A stretch of 64,000 bases of DNA from Cristatella mucedo (GCA_009760855.2 WPIO01000026.1:1811501-1875500), one strand, 5' to 3'; numbered from the stretch's first letter, positions 49,379-61,975 are shown. Made by a program: numbers and translations. Notes: generated by a model not told the origin, from the sequence alone.

Positions 49379-49453
49379 GTAATGCTGAGGCAAGTCTGAC
49401 AAGATCTTCGCACAGGGTAATGCTGAGGCAAGTCTGACAAGATCTTCGCACAG
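49379..49453. repeat. Perfect 37-bp tandem duplication
   Basis: 49379-49415 and 49417-49453 are identical (starting GTAATGCTGAGGCAAGTC), separated by one G. Identity suggests a recent event. Confidence 0.95.
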
Positions 49454-49705
49454 ACTAGACTAGACCCGCAATGGAAAAAAAATAGTGCAAAATGTTTGTG
49501 TTCATTCGGAATGAACACGGCGGTTGCCTGTCAGTTGGAATTGAGATATAATTTCGCCGTCCACGCAGATAAATGGGATAGCTCGCAGCAGGTATATCGT
49601 TTGCCCCAATTCGCTGCGCCTTCGAGGAGGGAGAACAGATGTCCCTTGTTTCTCCCCTCCCTCCTCCACTGGCTGCAGCTCCACACTTTATACACATATT
49701 CAACA

Positions 49706-49716
<11 letters not shown>

Positions 49717-49784
<68 letters not shown>
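49717..49784. repeat. (CA)n followed by (TA)n compound microsatellite
   Basis: About 45 bp of CA then about 23 bp of TA; irregular TA continues to 49840. Confidence 0.95.
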
Positions 49785-49844
49785 GTTCGATGTATATATA
49801 TATGCATTCAATATATAGAGATATATGAATATATTTAACTAACT

Positions 49845-50005
49845 TGTCACCCCATCATTTCCTTTCTTCGGTCAAAATCTGATAGTTTCCACCCGGCGGG
49901 AATATTAAAGGCCGAAGCTGCAATCAATGTTATCCAACGCCGACGTGTAAGTTGATTGACGGTGGCGCTAGAACATAGGCGATCTAAACTCTATCCGATG
50001 ACTTT
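49845..50005. other. Flank of dispersed repeat R1
   Basis: No recognisable feature. Confidence 0.3.
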
Positions 50006-51035
50006 CTTCCGCGTTCGCTATATTGAATGACGAATCAAAAGCTGATCCTGTATAGCACCGAGCCTTACCAAGCTGCCTACTGCCGTAGGGTCTCCCGCTG
50101 GGTGAAACGTAACGAAAGAATCGGAGTTGGGACGGACAGAAGCACCATCATGGATGGAGCGAACCGCCCGCCGTCCGTAACCAGGGAATCTTCGGCACGC
50201 GCTGCTTACCGAGACGCCTCGCCGAGACTTTGGTTGGAGGTTCCATTGGCCGAGCCATTTCCGCCTAGCCACGACTCACCCTGACGACCAGCACAGGCTG
50301 GCAGAGGCAGTGGCCTGCGAGCCCTGTGGTTCGTCAAAAGACTCCACGCCGCTTGCGGTGGACCAACATGCAGCCAATTAGTTGCAATCTTCTTCAGCTT
50401 GACGATCCTAGCTAAACCAGCTAACCGGCACACTTGCTCGAGGTCGATTCCGAGTGCGGGCAACTTTGAATCAGTTCCTCGAAGACGGGAACACTTCTCC
50501 GGAACGCCGAAACCACTATCGAATACGAGGACTACACAAGCCACTGATTGGTCAGACACTAGGCAGCGACTGCTGCTGCCCCACTCAGTCGGTTACATGT
50601 ACGTTGTAGGTCGAGCTGGCAATAAATGCATGATGTCGATGTTGCTGCGACGCGGAACTGAGGCTGAGAACAATTTCTCACAATTCTCCATATGATGACA
50701 ATCATAATTGCAGGTGGAGTGGGCATTCGTAATATATATCGCCAGCTATTTGTTTTACGAACCCTCGAAGGTACCCATACTTTGACTTCGTCAAATTAAC
50801 ATGCATACTCAAGTGATTTTCGTCCACAAGTACCCTTAATTAAGTACCAAGTGCAATTTATTCTAGCTATTGAGAACGAGCATTTCAGCCAAGCCACTGT
50901 TCTTAGACAGTTTCTTGAGCCGATCATAATCTTGCTGCAGCAGAGAAATCTAATCAGGCCGACATTGGGCAATCAAGATTAGTCATCTTGTTGTTTACGA
51001 AGACTGATGCGGATGTAGGCTGAAGGGTCATGACT
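50006..51035 (+). repeat. Dispersed repeat R1, copy 2
   Basis: Similar to 36575-38135 without the SINE-containing insertion of copy 1. It may resume at 53036 (GACGGAACAATCGATTGCAT), because copy 1 has GGTGGAACAGAACAGTCGATTGCG directly after its matching part. That would make 51.04-53.03 kb, including a LINE-A copy, an insertion into copy 2. Confidence 0.75.
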
Positions 51036-51162
51036 CTCCGAGACAGTGATACTGCTTTCCACTTGGTCCACGCCCTTGTAACATTTCTAGTCCTCGTTTC
51101 GTGCTGATGGTGCTGGTCTCTATCCAGGCATCTACGGCGGACTGCCAGAGCAGCTCGGCCTT

Positions 51163-51183
51163 CCTTGGCAGTCAGTCAGTCAT

Positions 51184-51217
<34 letters not shown>

Positions 51218-51290
51218 AGTCTGGCTGCATGCAGTCAGTCAGTCAGTCAGTCAGTCAGTCAGGCTGCATGCAGTCAGGCTGCATGCTTCT
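51163..51290. repeat. (CAGT)n tetranucleotide array with GGCTGCATG spacers
   Basis: Runs of CAGT are split three times by GGCTGCATG-type blocks, giving a higher-order pattern. The nearby Ser/Gln/Val-rich frame is an artefact. Confidence 0.95.
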
Positions 51291-52090
51291 GGGAATGTGG
51301 GATGTGGTGTGGCAAGGCTATTAGGCATGGGGGTATATTTATCGTAAGAGCAGAATTGCCAAGCCGGACGCCACCACATCACCACTGGACACTGCCGTCG
51401 AATTGCCTGACGTGGCTTCTATTCTTATAGCCGTCTCTAGCTGCAGCGACGGGTTTCCCCTGTAGGCCCGTTCAGCCCGACGACCAGCGTTTACCAAACC
51501 AGTTTCGCGCAAGGCAGCTGCTTCGCGAGGTATTGCTGCTCCGCAACGCACTGCCTCTTCTCGGGCCTAGATTGCCTCGTTGGCTTGAGCAGCCTCGCCG
51601 GTGCAGCATGGCAACCCAGGCCGACGTCGGCCGTTGCAGGCCGTCGTGGCTAGCTTGTGCAGACACTTTGCCTGTAGCTCTATGGCGGCCATGACCATGA
51701 CCTGGTGACTCCGGTCGATCCTCTTCTCTCTGGCGTCGCCGGCGGGCCGTCGCTGCTTGCTTTCCCGCCAGTTCGCCATTTCCGGGCACTCGGGGCGTCC
51801 GATCGAAGAAGCCTCTCCTAACCCGCCTGGCTTTCGAATGCGTTCGCAAGTGCAGCACACTGCTCTGCGCAGCCTTCGCACCCCTCCTCACGGAGACTCG
51901 CAGCGTATGTGTAGACACCGACTTTCAGGAATACCCATGTGTACGAGTGTCACTTTGCCGGGTCGATGCCTTTCTCGTTGAGGGTCAGCTCGTGGTTGAG
52001 CAGCCAACTTAACAAGACATTTGCGACGTGGAAGTACTATTGTGCTGCAGGCAAGGCCGATTAAGGAGCTACGTACCTGGTCCGCATTAC
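51291..52090. other. GC-rich unassigned block
   Basis: Minus frames 51339-51551 and 51567-51881 read as Ala/Glu/Arg-rich helical-looking sequence (EAVRCGAAIPREAAALRE), separated by one stop. A minus stretch near 51990 reads SWLLNHELTLNEKGIDP before a stop. These could be fragments of a dead gene, but no splice structure or family was recognised. Confidence 0.3.
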
Positions 52091-52139
52091 ATGCGTGGTT
52101 AGCAAGCCACTTCATCACCAGGAACACAAGCTTAAACGT

Positions 52140-53024
52140 CCAGTCTCGACTTCTATGATTCACTGCCGTTGGACTACCAGTATGTGCAGTCAGGCGCTTA
52201 GAGTTGGTGCAAGACTATGCAAACAGGCTTGACTGCCCTGAGCATCACAGTCATCGGCCACCTGCACTGGCTCCCGATCAAGCAGAGTATCGACTTCCAG
52301 GTTCTATCACATACTTTCAGGTCTCTCCGTTCTTTGGCTCTAGCGTGCCAGTCAGAAAAGGTCTCCTACCAGGCTGTGACAGCCCTCCGAACGACCTGTC
52401 GTCGGGCTGGGTAGCACGACAGAGCAACAAACCTGCTTGCTCGAACAACAAGCACTTTATTTCCCAAACCAGGTCGGTCGAGCCCTATCTAGACGATTGC
52501 CGGCGTCGAAGGATCTCGCCCTCCCTTTCTGTCGTGCTTCTTTGGCAGCCCTTATATTCCATGCATGCCTTGCTTTTTGCACTGTTTCGAGCCCTGGTTC
52601 GATCCGAACGCGCTGGCGGCAGTTAGTGGTCCGACGGACGTCCTCACAAATGCAGCCAACGCATGCCTGCTTAGGTCCTGTGCTCCCGAAGCAAGGAACT
52701 CACTGCCGACTATCGTCCCGACATTCCCTGACATGGTGGCATTCAAAAAGAAGCTAAAACATTGTTTCACAGCAGTATGTAATGGATCCTTGGGCGTCCT
52801 CCTTTGTCTGCTTTTAAGCGCTGACACTGTGTATGCTGCTACTAACCACATCTGAATGTTGGCTCTCTACATCCCCGTCCAACCAGTCTGTACTCACTGA
52901 TATTGCAAATGTTACCTCTAACCGTTAAGTCATGTTTTCTTTACATCATCCGTAAAGCACAAAAAAATAATTTAGTCTTCTGAGAGCTTTACAAATTTAT
53001 CATCATTATTATTGTTATTATTAT
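52140..53024 (+). mobile_element. LINE-A copy, strongly diverged
   Basis: Begins near the SRLDFCNSL-equivalent (GTCTCGACTTCT at about 52141). It continues with HLHWLPIKQSIDFQVLSHTF at about 52260, SCAPEARNSLPT near 52680, and the tail TTCTGAGAGCTTTACAAATT with an (ATT)n-like end at 52977-53024. Many stops and indels. Confidence 0.75.
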
Positions 53025-56000
53025 GACACACCCAGCTAGCTGACGGAACAATCGATTGCATATCGGGACGGAGAGTGCCGAGACTGACAAGTTCGATTTT
53101 CCAGTAGCGGCCAGCGCCAGTGGGAAAGATTGAGGGGGGCTATGCGATCAATATGACCCCGACCGTCGCTGGAGGGTCAGCTAGGGCAAAACTGTACCGC
53201 ACGAAGATGGCCTTCTTCAGAGGCGCGATACCGATAGTGTTCGACATTCCTCGGGAACGATGGTCAATTTTTTCGAGACATTTCGACGGAGGTGAACACT
53301 TGTGCAGGAATCCGTAGCGAAATTGCCCTGCATTGCCTTCGCATGTACGTTCAAGGTTTACTGATAGGGCGCGCGGCTTCACTTTTAATACAGCACCCTG
53401 CCATGCAAGAAAAATGTGATCTCCTCCCGTCGGCTGTGTTTTTAACTGTAATGGACAAATCACAAATTGCTGCATTGTCTCGGCAATTGCTGTCGATTGC
53501 CGTCGATTGCCCAAGGTTGAGCGCTAGGAGCCACGGCGCTACTGGTGCCTCTGGGGGCGGCGCCGATTCAGCCCGGCGCAGTAGCCGGCTTCCACGAGCG
53601 GCCTCAAGCACCAGGTGTGTTTCGGCGAGGTGAAGTTCATTTCTGTCCTCGCTCAGAAGTACTGCTTCGTAGACGCCGTGCCTCAGAGCGCGGTTTCTTA
53701 CCGTCAGCTTCGTCGTCCCCCAGCCAAATGCTGGGCAGCGCCGAACCGTACCATTCCCGGCTGTGGTGTTTAGCGGGGCTAAGCAGCGACGCGAGTGAGT
53801 GCATCAGGCCCGTCGGTTAAGCCGAATCGGCTCAGCTTCAGTCTCACTTTCGGGCTACTTCTGCCCTACTTACCGGATGAAATTTCATGAGCTGAGCTGG
53901 ACCTGTTGCTTGCTATAATTAGCAGCTAAATCTGCAGTTTCGCTTGGCTTTTTGTGGAAATGACAGCTGTATCGCAGTTTGACTACTTAGGGCTGCCATT
54001 TGGGCCGGGCCTTCAGAGGTCACAGGCTGAAGACGTGCAAAGGCAAGACCATGAATATTAGTGGGTAAACTTGGCAAACTATTATCTGTAATTGTAGTCA
54101 AAACCACAGTGTTCCGGCGCTTATTTTGGACATGGCAGCTGTAGCCAGATATATGTGGGACCCTAAAATTACACAGTTTCAAAATAAACCTTGGATTTGA
54201 GCATCGACCTCTTAGCTGTCATTCAATGTATGTGTCTTCCTACTACCTGGTCACTGGTGCCGTTACAGGAGGGCAGTAATCGGCAAATTAGTCGAAAGCA
54301 GAAGGAACTTCTCTACCAGAAGGAAGCTCAAAGCTAAATTATATTGATGTACATTCTCAGATTTTTATCTTTGTGTCATTCAGTCTCAAATTAAAATCTT
54401 GAATCTGGCACCAAAGATTCATTCCTAGATCAAACGAATATCCAACTAGCTGCGATCCAGGAAAGATTCTTTGACAGGTATCCTGACTGGCTTTCTCGAA
54501 ATCCGATTCAGTATTTCTCAGATTCAGAGCTAGATTTATTAATGCACGTCAAAACTGGACTCACGGTTATTACTTCTGCACCAGTCTTACATTGCATTAT
54601 TTGTTTCTTTTGTGTTGTAATAGTAATTTATTCGGAAGGCAAACAGCCAGTTAAATCAGTTAAACAATCGGTGCGTGCTTTTGTGGTGTTCAAAATTATC
54701 AGGTTTGCTAGCATTGCTCGTTATTGTCAAAGCATTTTTTGAGCGCTTTAATCGGTGCCCTATTGTCTTGCCCACTTTTATTTCCGTTCCGTCTTTTTTA
54801 TCTCCATTGTGCTTTAAGTGCTTGCTCACTTGTGCACACTTCAGTGCACGTAACAAGCCGGTTGTCCTGCTACCCTGCCACCCTTCGCGTTCTTTTGTGA
54901 GCTTTTGCATGATTATAGAGGCATGATCATGGAGTGCTTTCGCATGTTTCCGACGAAGGATACCAACTTTTTGCCATTAAGTCTTGACTGTTGGTTCTAT
55001 TGCAGCTAATTTTAAAGCTTCTGAACACAGATCCAGTTTCTTAAGGATCTTCTAAAATAATTTAATTATTATTCCTTCTGGAGAAGCGTTACAATGACAA
55101 GACATCACCCTCAAGATTACTTCACCTAGCTCACTTCTCCCGACACGCAATGCCCACAATATAGGCATATTATTCCAAAGCATATTTGTCCGAAGATGAG
55201 AATATTTCCTCTGCAGCGGTCAAGTGGGCCAACTATTTTCAGCTGATGATCATCGCCAGCATCAGGACCTGCTTAGATTAGAAAGACCGAGACTGAGACG
55301 ACTATACACGTTTACGTGTTTGGGACATCGCGACGAAGTTTTTGTAGTTCCCTTTATGCAGGTCTCCTTGACAGTGCCCTCGATAACCTGCAACTCGAGG
55401 GAAACAGCGCAGCTCCTCTGGTCTGCTGTCAACAGCACGGCATCCAGATCGAAGAACTTCTGCGTGAGCCTCACTGGCTCTTTCAAGCATCTGACAGATA
55501 CCAAGATCCTCTGTCTGGCCTAAAGGTGGCTTGAACCAATATCACTACCCTTACCAATCCTACCTCCTGTTTCCTCCCGTATGCTGTCATACTGCACCGC
55601 CTGCGCCTCAGCATCTGGTCATTTGGCCATCACTCGCCGAAAATTGAAAGAGCTTGTAGCGATCGAGCCTCTACCACACCTTCACATTCACCTTCACCAT
55701 ATGCTGCGAAGGCTGAAGCTTTCTTCGTATTACAGCCACTGCCAGCAAAGACCTAGCTTCCATTAAGTCTCAGCAAACGACGCGTCTGATCTTATCATCT
55801 GTTCTTTTCAGCTTTCCCTCTTTCCGATGAATGTCCTCATTGTTTCTCGATGCTTGGCCGTGGTTAATTGTGTGCGAATTAACTCACTTTACTAGCCAGA
55901 GGTAAAACAAACGATACTACCGAGTGTCTTCTCGTCTGCTTTTTCATGCCGTGCATGTCTCTACAAAAATCCATTAAATCCTTTAATTATTTAGGTCTCT

Positions 56001-56879
56001 AAGTGTTTTCCTCGATGTCGGCAACTACCGTTTCCTCCTAGATGGGATTTCACGGCACGTAAGAGCACTTTTGGCGTGTAAGCAAGAGTAATTTCTCCCC
56101 TGGGTTTCGGTATTTGTCGAGGTGAAAACCATATAGATAGGGAAACTATAAAGTAGTGATTATTTTAAGACAGGTCCGAATCTGCCTGCCGAGTGGAAAA
56201 TCTTCGGCAAGCACCTTTACGATTCCAAAATTATGATGCCCATCTACTTTGAAAAGAGCGGGCTCAAGATATCCCTATGGCACCTCGCCTTAGCCTCGAC
56301 CCCAAATTGTATTACGACTAGAGCCTGAATATTTCTAATGGGCTAGAAAAGCTTGACAGGCAGGTCTCCCCCGCCATTCAGGAGCTCAGAAAAGGGACCA
56401 GCCAATGTCTTTCTTATACGGAGACTTTTGATTAACAGAGTCCACGCTGCAGCGACTCAGATCCTCGTAAATAGAGAGTAAACCATATTTCGAGGCACTA
56501 GTGAGCCCTGGGGCGCAGACTGTTTTTAGAGGAAGCATCCATTTTTCTCAAGGGATGCTAAAATATTTTTTGGTGTCCTGTGAAGGGATTATCCGATTGG
56601 TGGTTATGCCCAAACACTATGGAATTTCTTCCTTCCAAGCGCATTTATTACTCATTCTCATGGACCCATGGAACGACTGGCATGTGAATTGGAACAAGAA
56701 CTATTGGTAAAATAAGCTATCTCCTTACGTAATCTGTCATGCAGACATTCCGATACCCTTTACGAATGAAGGTCAAGGTATTCACAAGAAGAATCAATAT
56801 CAACAATTCAAATATACGAGAACTAAGTTTTATGTACTGCTTAGCATCAATATATAGAGTGAAAGCTAGGATTTTCAAT
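53025..56879. other. Unassigned region
   Basis: No gene, RNA or repeat family could be firmly supported. A plus frame near 55355-55535 (SALDNLQLEGNSAAPLVCC) and the 53530-53640 GC-rich stretch were considered, without result. Confidence 0.3.
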
Positions 56880-57110
56880 TTCTGAAATGAGAATTTAACC
56901 ATCGCAGGCAGAAGTATTGGAATGCATGGAATCAAACTGAGGCAGAGATAAGAAACGTTGACACATAAATTTCATTAGGTGCGGTGAGATCGAGTGGCAT
57001 GTCCCAGAAAGACAATTGTCACAGTTAGCAGAGTTAAAAGCGGCAGAAATATCTAGAAGCACCAGGGTGGTTTCCAAGTGATCATCTGGGGCAAGGAAAG
57101 TATAATAAAC
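56880..57110 (-). mobile_element. Non-LTR retrotransposon RT fragment
   Basis: The minus frame contains TTLVLLDISAAFNSAN, the RT motif A region (LVLLDLSAAFDT in L2/CR1-like elements). The flanking sequence decays quickly. It is a short relic, opposite in strand to the LINE-A that follows. Confidence 0.6.
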
Positions 57111-57124
57111 TTTAAATATGTTAA

Positions 57125-57205
57125 TAATAATGTACTTGATAGAGCGCCCTCGAAAAAATTAATCTCTTTCTAGGTGCTTCATACATTTATAGAGCACCCT
57201 GAGAG
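57125..57205 (-). mobile_element. LINE-A/SINE-A tail fragment
   Basis: On the minus strand it contains the hairpin tail (AAAGAGATTAATTTTTTCGA, then GGGCGCTCTATCAAGTAC) and an (ATT)n-like end. Confidence 0.7.
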
Positions 57206-57214
57206 TTGCTCGAA

Positions 57215-60200
57215 CGCATACAGTCAGTCACTCTTCTATGCAGTGGCAATTGGACGTCAAACTTCCTGATCCATTCGTTTATCCTTCGTAAAAGAGTTCA
57301 ATTCAAATCAGCGCCGAAATTCTGGCTATGGTTTTGTTCGAATGTGAATAGCAAAACCTTAAGAACCTTGATATCAATGGTTTTCTTCCAAGAATATCTC
57401 GTTAGTCCCTGCTGTTCAATCCCCCTTCCGACCTGTCATCGTTGGTAGATTGCTACAACATGACACTAGCTGACATGCTCGATGAGTTTGCACCTCTCAC
57501 TAAGAAAACTGTGCACCCTCGCCAAACGGCCTTTGGTTTACGTAGACATTGGACTAGCTAGGTCTACCAAGTAAATGGTTGAAAAGCGTACAACAGATCA
57601 GGACTGTCTATCGACAGGCATACTAGGACTACTGCAGATCTTACCAATCGATTCTAGCAATGGTCCAGCGAAGCTTCTATAAAAACAAGCTTCTATAAAA
57701 ACAATGTTGAATCAGATGCACAATCCAAAAATGCTGATGTCAACAACAAACCATCTCCTAACCGCTCTCATGTTAGCTCCACCTAGTAATCCTTGTGATA
57801 ATCTAGCTGTTCGCTTCTCTAGCTTTTCTGTAAAAAAGGATAGACAATATCAGGGAGTCTATCTCTAGAATGGCAGCATCCCCTCGGAATACCGTTATTC
57901 AATTTCATGCAGCACCTCAACGTCTATATTCAAAGTGGCCGCTAGTTACCTCGTCCTGAAGTTCATATCCCAATAAAAGAAGACAACTAGTCCTCTGGAC
58001 CATATTCCCACTGATCTGATTCTACGATATATAGATATACTGCAGCCACGTATAACTAACATCTTAAATATGTCATTAGCCTCAGATCATGTCCCAAAAG
58101 CTTTCCGAAAATGCTGTAGTCAGGCAAATTCTGAAGAAGCCAACACTTGAGCGAAATTACTTGAGCGACTTCAACCCGTCTCCCTTCTGTCATTCATATC
58201 AAAGATACTAGAATTAGTAGTGGGAGACCTGCTAATAATAATAATAATAATAATAACGCACTTGATACAGCGCCCTCAGAGAACTCAATCTCTTTCTAGG
58301 CTCTTTACCTTTGCTGCAAATGGAAATGCGATTGAATGGTGAGTAATATCCTGCTTGATAAACAACATGAAGGAATTTATAGGGGTGACATGCACAGGGT
58401 CAGCATGCAAGTGTGGTCCGTGGCAGCATGAACAGTGTCAGAACGCACAAGCACACGAAGGAAGAATCACAAGGACCCACTAAATGCTGTGCTAAATATG
58501 TGTGTTTTAAGTTCTTTCTAAATGTGGTTAAGTCATCAGATGTCGTGACACAAGTCGGGAGTAAGTTTCAGGCTTTGGGAGCAGACGAACTATATGCTTG
58601 GTCTCCAACAGATTTGAGGTTTGTACGAGGTATTGGTAAACTGCTGGATTCCGAAAAGCGGGTGGTATGATTCTTTGGCTGGTGGGGGAGTAGATCTGAT
58701 AGGTAGGCTGGAATCAAACGGTGAAGGGACCTAAAAGTGAGCGAAGAAACCTTGAAGTCGATCCGTTGCTGGACTGGTAGCCAGTGCAGGTCGGCGAGAA
58801 GTGGTGTGCTTTGGCATCTGCGACGCCCACGACAGACAAGCCTAGCTGCACAGTTTTGCACCGGCTGTAATCACCTGATTGCACATGCCGGTAGGACAGC
58901 AACCAGTTAGTTACAGAACTAGTTGAACTCATATATTACAACTTCAAACCTTGCTTGTAAGTTCCAATCTGGTTTAAGAGCTAATCACTCCACAGTAACG
59001 GATTACTTAGGATGTTTACTTCTCTGACGTGAATGAATAAAGATTATCGAATTAACCTCTGAAGTATGGAGGTACCTTAGTGCTATGTATTTGATCCATT
59101 TGGTACTGCTCTTTTTACGGTTTTTACTCTCACTCAAGCCGATATAAAAGCCAGGCACAATCTAGGTTTCCACTTCTACGCCGACGACACTCAGTTTTAC
59201 CCTTGCTTTGATTTCTTCCAGCCCTCCAGCATGTGAAATTCTCTTAACTTCCTCGCTTCATGTATTGACGACATCAACTTATGGGTGGCAGCGAACCTTC
59301 TTAAATTAAATGATTATAAAACTAACTTACTAATTATGGGCAAACTATGAGTGATTCATAACTTAAAAAGTTAACGCTCACAATTGGCTCCGGCGGCATA
59401 TCTTTTGTTGAATCTGCACGAAGTATTATTGCTCTGTTCCAAAGTGACCTACATTAGACGACCACGTCAATTCCATTGTCAATTCTGCCTACTTTCAGTA
59501 ACGCAGCATTTTATAGACATGGATACCGCATGTAAATTGGTTCATGTATTTGGGACATCCGTCTCGACTTCTACAACTCACTGCTTGCTGGTTTACTGGC
59601 ATGTGCATTTAGGGGCTTACAGCTGGTGCAAAACTCTGCAACTAGGCTTGTCTGTCGTGAGGATCACAGTTGCAGTGTCACACCACTTCTCGCCTACCTG
59701 CACTGGCTTCAGTCAAGCAGTGTATCATCCTAAAGGTTCAGTCACTCACTTTTAGGTTCCTTCATTCATTCTCTCCAGCCTATTTATCATATCTAAGCCC
59801 CTCCCCGAAGAAGAAGCATCGTAGCACTTGCTTTTCGGAATCTAATCGTTTACCTACACCTCGTACGAGCCTCAAATCTCTTGGAGATCGTGCCTTTTGT
59901 TTGCATGATCCGAAAACGTGGAACTCACTTCCGACTTTCGTCATTATATCCCTTGACTTCATTACATTTAAAAAGAACTTAAAAGTGCACATATTTATGA
60001 TAGCATTTAGTGGGACCCTGTCATTCGTCATTTGCGTGCCTATGAGTGCTGACACTGTGCACGCTGCAACTAACCGCATCTGCATGCTGACCCTAAGCAT
60101 GTCATCTCTAACCATCTTAAGCTTGCTCATTGAGCATACTAGGGCTAACCATTCGATCCTGTTTCCTTGACAGAAAACTTAAACTGTGCTGACAGAGATT

Positions 60201-60245
60201 GAGTTCTCTAAGAATGATATAAAAAATGCAGTATTAACATTATTT
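57215..60245 (+). mobile_element. LINE-A, longest copy, nested by another LINE-A
   Basis: Degenerate L2/CR1-like ORF2 in order. The inter-domain region comes first (YNMTLADMLDEFAPLTKKTV near 57450-57515). RT follows (RQILKKPTL near 58125; LSDFNPSPF near 58165; FHFYADDTQF with an intact YADD box near 59170; LLKLNDYKTNLLIMG near 59300). The post-RT region (SLGDRAFCLHDPKTWNSLP, about 59875) and the 3' tail with hairpin (about 60190-60245) close it. The stretch 58228-58935 is a second LINE-A in the opposite direction. The 5' start is uncertain and stops and frameshifts make it inactive. Confidence 0.8.
58228..58935 (-). mobile_element. LINE-A, 5'-truncated, inserted in the copy at 57.2-60.2 kb
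   Basis: On the minus strand the same segments as 60800-61507 appear: HLHWLPVQQRIDFKVSSLTF, SSLPIPRTNLKSVGD, then the tail (AGAGATTGAGTTCTCTGAGG) and (ATT)n at 58228-58252. The host element reads on either side as RT sequence (ILELVVGDLL before, VELIYYNF after). Confidence 0.85.
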
Positions 60246-60749
60246 TTATTAGGGCTCGCTTAGGCATTTGGATTGTGCTCAGACGTGCTCAGGCCGATTA
60301 TGCATACTCGAGCACGGTCAAGCCTTAGGGTAAGCACTTGCCTGTGGGCACGCACTGAAATGCCAGGCTCTATAGGGGGCGCCAGTGACACACTTGGGCG
60401 TTCTCGGACTTGTGGGCCATACGCTCGCCTGCTCTGGGGGAGCCTGGAATGAGCGTTGGGGACCTCGGGGTGCATTTAGACCTACGGAGACCTTTTTAGG
60501 CACGCGAGAAATGTTCGATCAACCTTGGGACCGGTCGGCTTGTTGGTGAGCGATGCGATAAACTAAGGCTTTCTTGAGTACGCTGGCATTGTTGATGAGC
60601 TCGAGCTAATTGAATAATTTGTGGTCTGAACGAGCGAATAGCAAAGACTTCCGACCGAAAGAAGAGTCGGAGTGAGCATCTGCTTTCTTTCTACACGTGA
60701 GACTTTTCTGCATTTCTTATCCAGTGTCCCCCCCCCCGTTATCGAAGCC
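60246..60749. other. Unassigned spacer
   Basis: No gene supported; contains a C-run at about 60728-60737. Confidence 0.3.
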
Positions 60750-61507
60750 TCGGGCTTGTTTAGATAAGGATACCACGTCCAAGTTGGTCCATGCATTCGT
60801 GACATCCCGTCTCGACTTCTGCAACTCACTGCTTACAGGCCTACCAGCATGTGCGATCAGGCGATTGCAGGTGGTGCAAAACTCTGCAGCTAGACTTGTC
60901 TGCCGTGAGCCTCGCAGTTGCCACATTACTCCACTTCTCGCCGACCTGCACTGGCTACTAGCCAAGCACTGGATTGACTTCAAGGTTTTGTCGCTCACTT
61001 TTAGGTCCCTTCATTCTATGGCTCCAGCCTATCTGTCAGATATACTACCCCATCAGGCCAAGCATCGTACCACCCGCTTTTCGGAATCCAACAGTCTAGA
61101 AATACCTCATACAAACCTTAAATCCTTTGGAGACCATGCATTTAGTTCATATGCTCCCAAAGCCTGGAACTCCCTCCCGACCTGCGTCAGAACATCCCCT
61201 AACCTGACCACATTTAAAAGGAACCTAAAAACACACCTTTTTCGAACAGCATTGAGTGGGTCCCTGTGAATCGTCCTTCATGTGCTTATGCGTGCTAACA
61301 CTGTGCATGCTGCCACTAACCACATTTGCATGCTGACCCTGTGCATGTCACCCCCAACCATATTATTCATTTCGTTTGTTTTTCAAGCATGATTTTACTT
61401 ACCATTCAATTGCGTTTCAATTTACAGCAAATGTAAAGCGCCTAGAGAGAGATTAAGTTCTCTAAGGGCGCTTTATCAAGTGAATTATTATTATTATTAT
61501 TATTAAG
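60750..61507 (+). mobile_element. LINE-A, best-preserved 3' end
   Basis: A single open frame from LDKDTTSKLVHAF through LLADLHWLL, DFKVLSLTFRSLHSMAPAY and YAPKAWNSLPTCV to the stop at about 61267, covering the RT thumb and C-terminal part of an L2/CR1-like ORF2. A 3' UTR follows, with a hairpin tail at 61438-61471 (GCGCC paired with GGGCGC outside, AGAGA with TCTCT inside) and (ATT)n to 61507. Its intactness suggests it is the youngest copy here. It is 5'-truncated and cannot move on its own. Confidence 0.9.
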
Positions 61508-61837
61508 CCAGTGGAACTGTCTTAACTTAATTAGCGGTGACTTTAACTAATCTCAAATTCCATAGAGACCTATTAATTTAAATTAAATTTTAAATTACAT
61601 ATTCGCTATTAAATTAGAATCCCTCTCAAGCCTGGAAACCTATTGACATCTCCACACGTCTGCCATTAAAAAAAGCTGATAAAATCGTTCCCTGCTACAT
61701 TTACTCCGTTCGTGTGTCTTGCATCTTGTTCTTTGTATCCGCCAAAAGCGTGCGTTCTATAACCAACCGATTGGCATGCTTTCTTTACAGCACACACGAA
61801 AACAGTATGAGCTATTTTAACACCATCGTGTGTATAG
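61508..61837. other. Unassigned spacer
   Basis: AT-rich, nothing recognised. Confidence 0.35.
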
Positions 61838-61975
61838 TGACAGACGGGCCTTAACAGCTATCAACTCAGCTTGCAGCTGGCAATGAAGGATCGTCCGCGC
61901 CAGAATTCGAACCCCCGACCTCGATTGTGAAGAGCGAGTACCTTGCTTCTTGGGCTATCACAGCCTGAGGTGCCT
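61838..61975 (-). mobile_element. SINE-B copy 4
   Basis: On the minus strand: A-box region TGATAGCCCAAGAAGCAAGG, B-box GGTTCGAATTC (61903-61913), body GATCCTTCATTGCCAGCTGC and 3' end GTCTGTCACTATACACA, equivalent to TGTCGCTATACAAA in the other copies. Confidence 0.8.

Noticed and set aside
52076-52163. Minus-strand exon reading DWTFKLVFLVMKWL with a CAG|GTACGT donor
   Set aside because: Its 5' part is the reverse of LINE-A sequence (the SRLDFCNSL region), so the similarity to the exon family is probably accidental.
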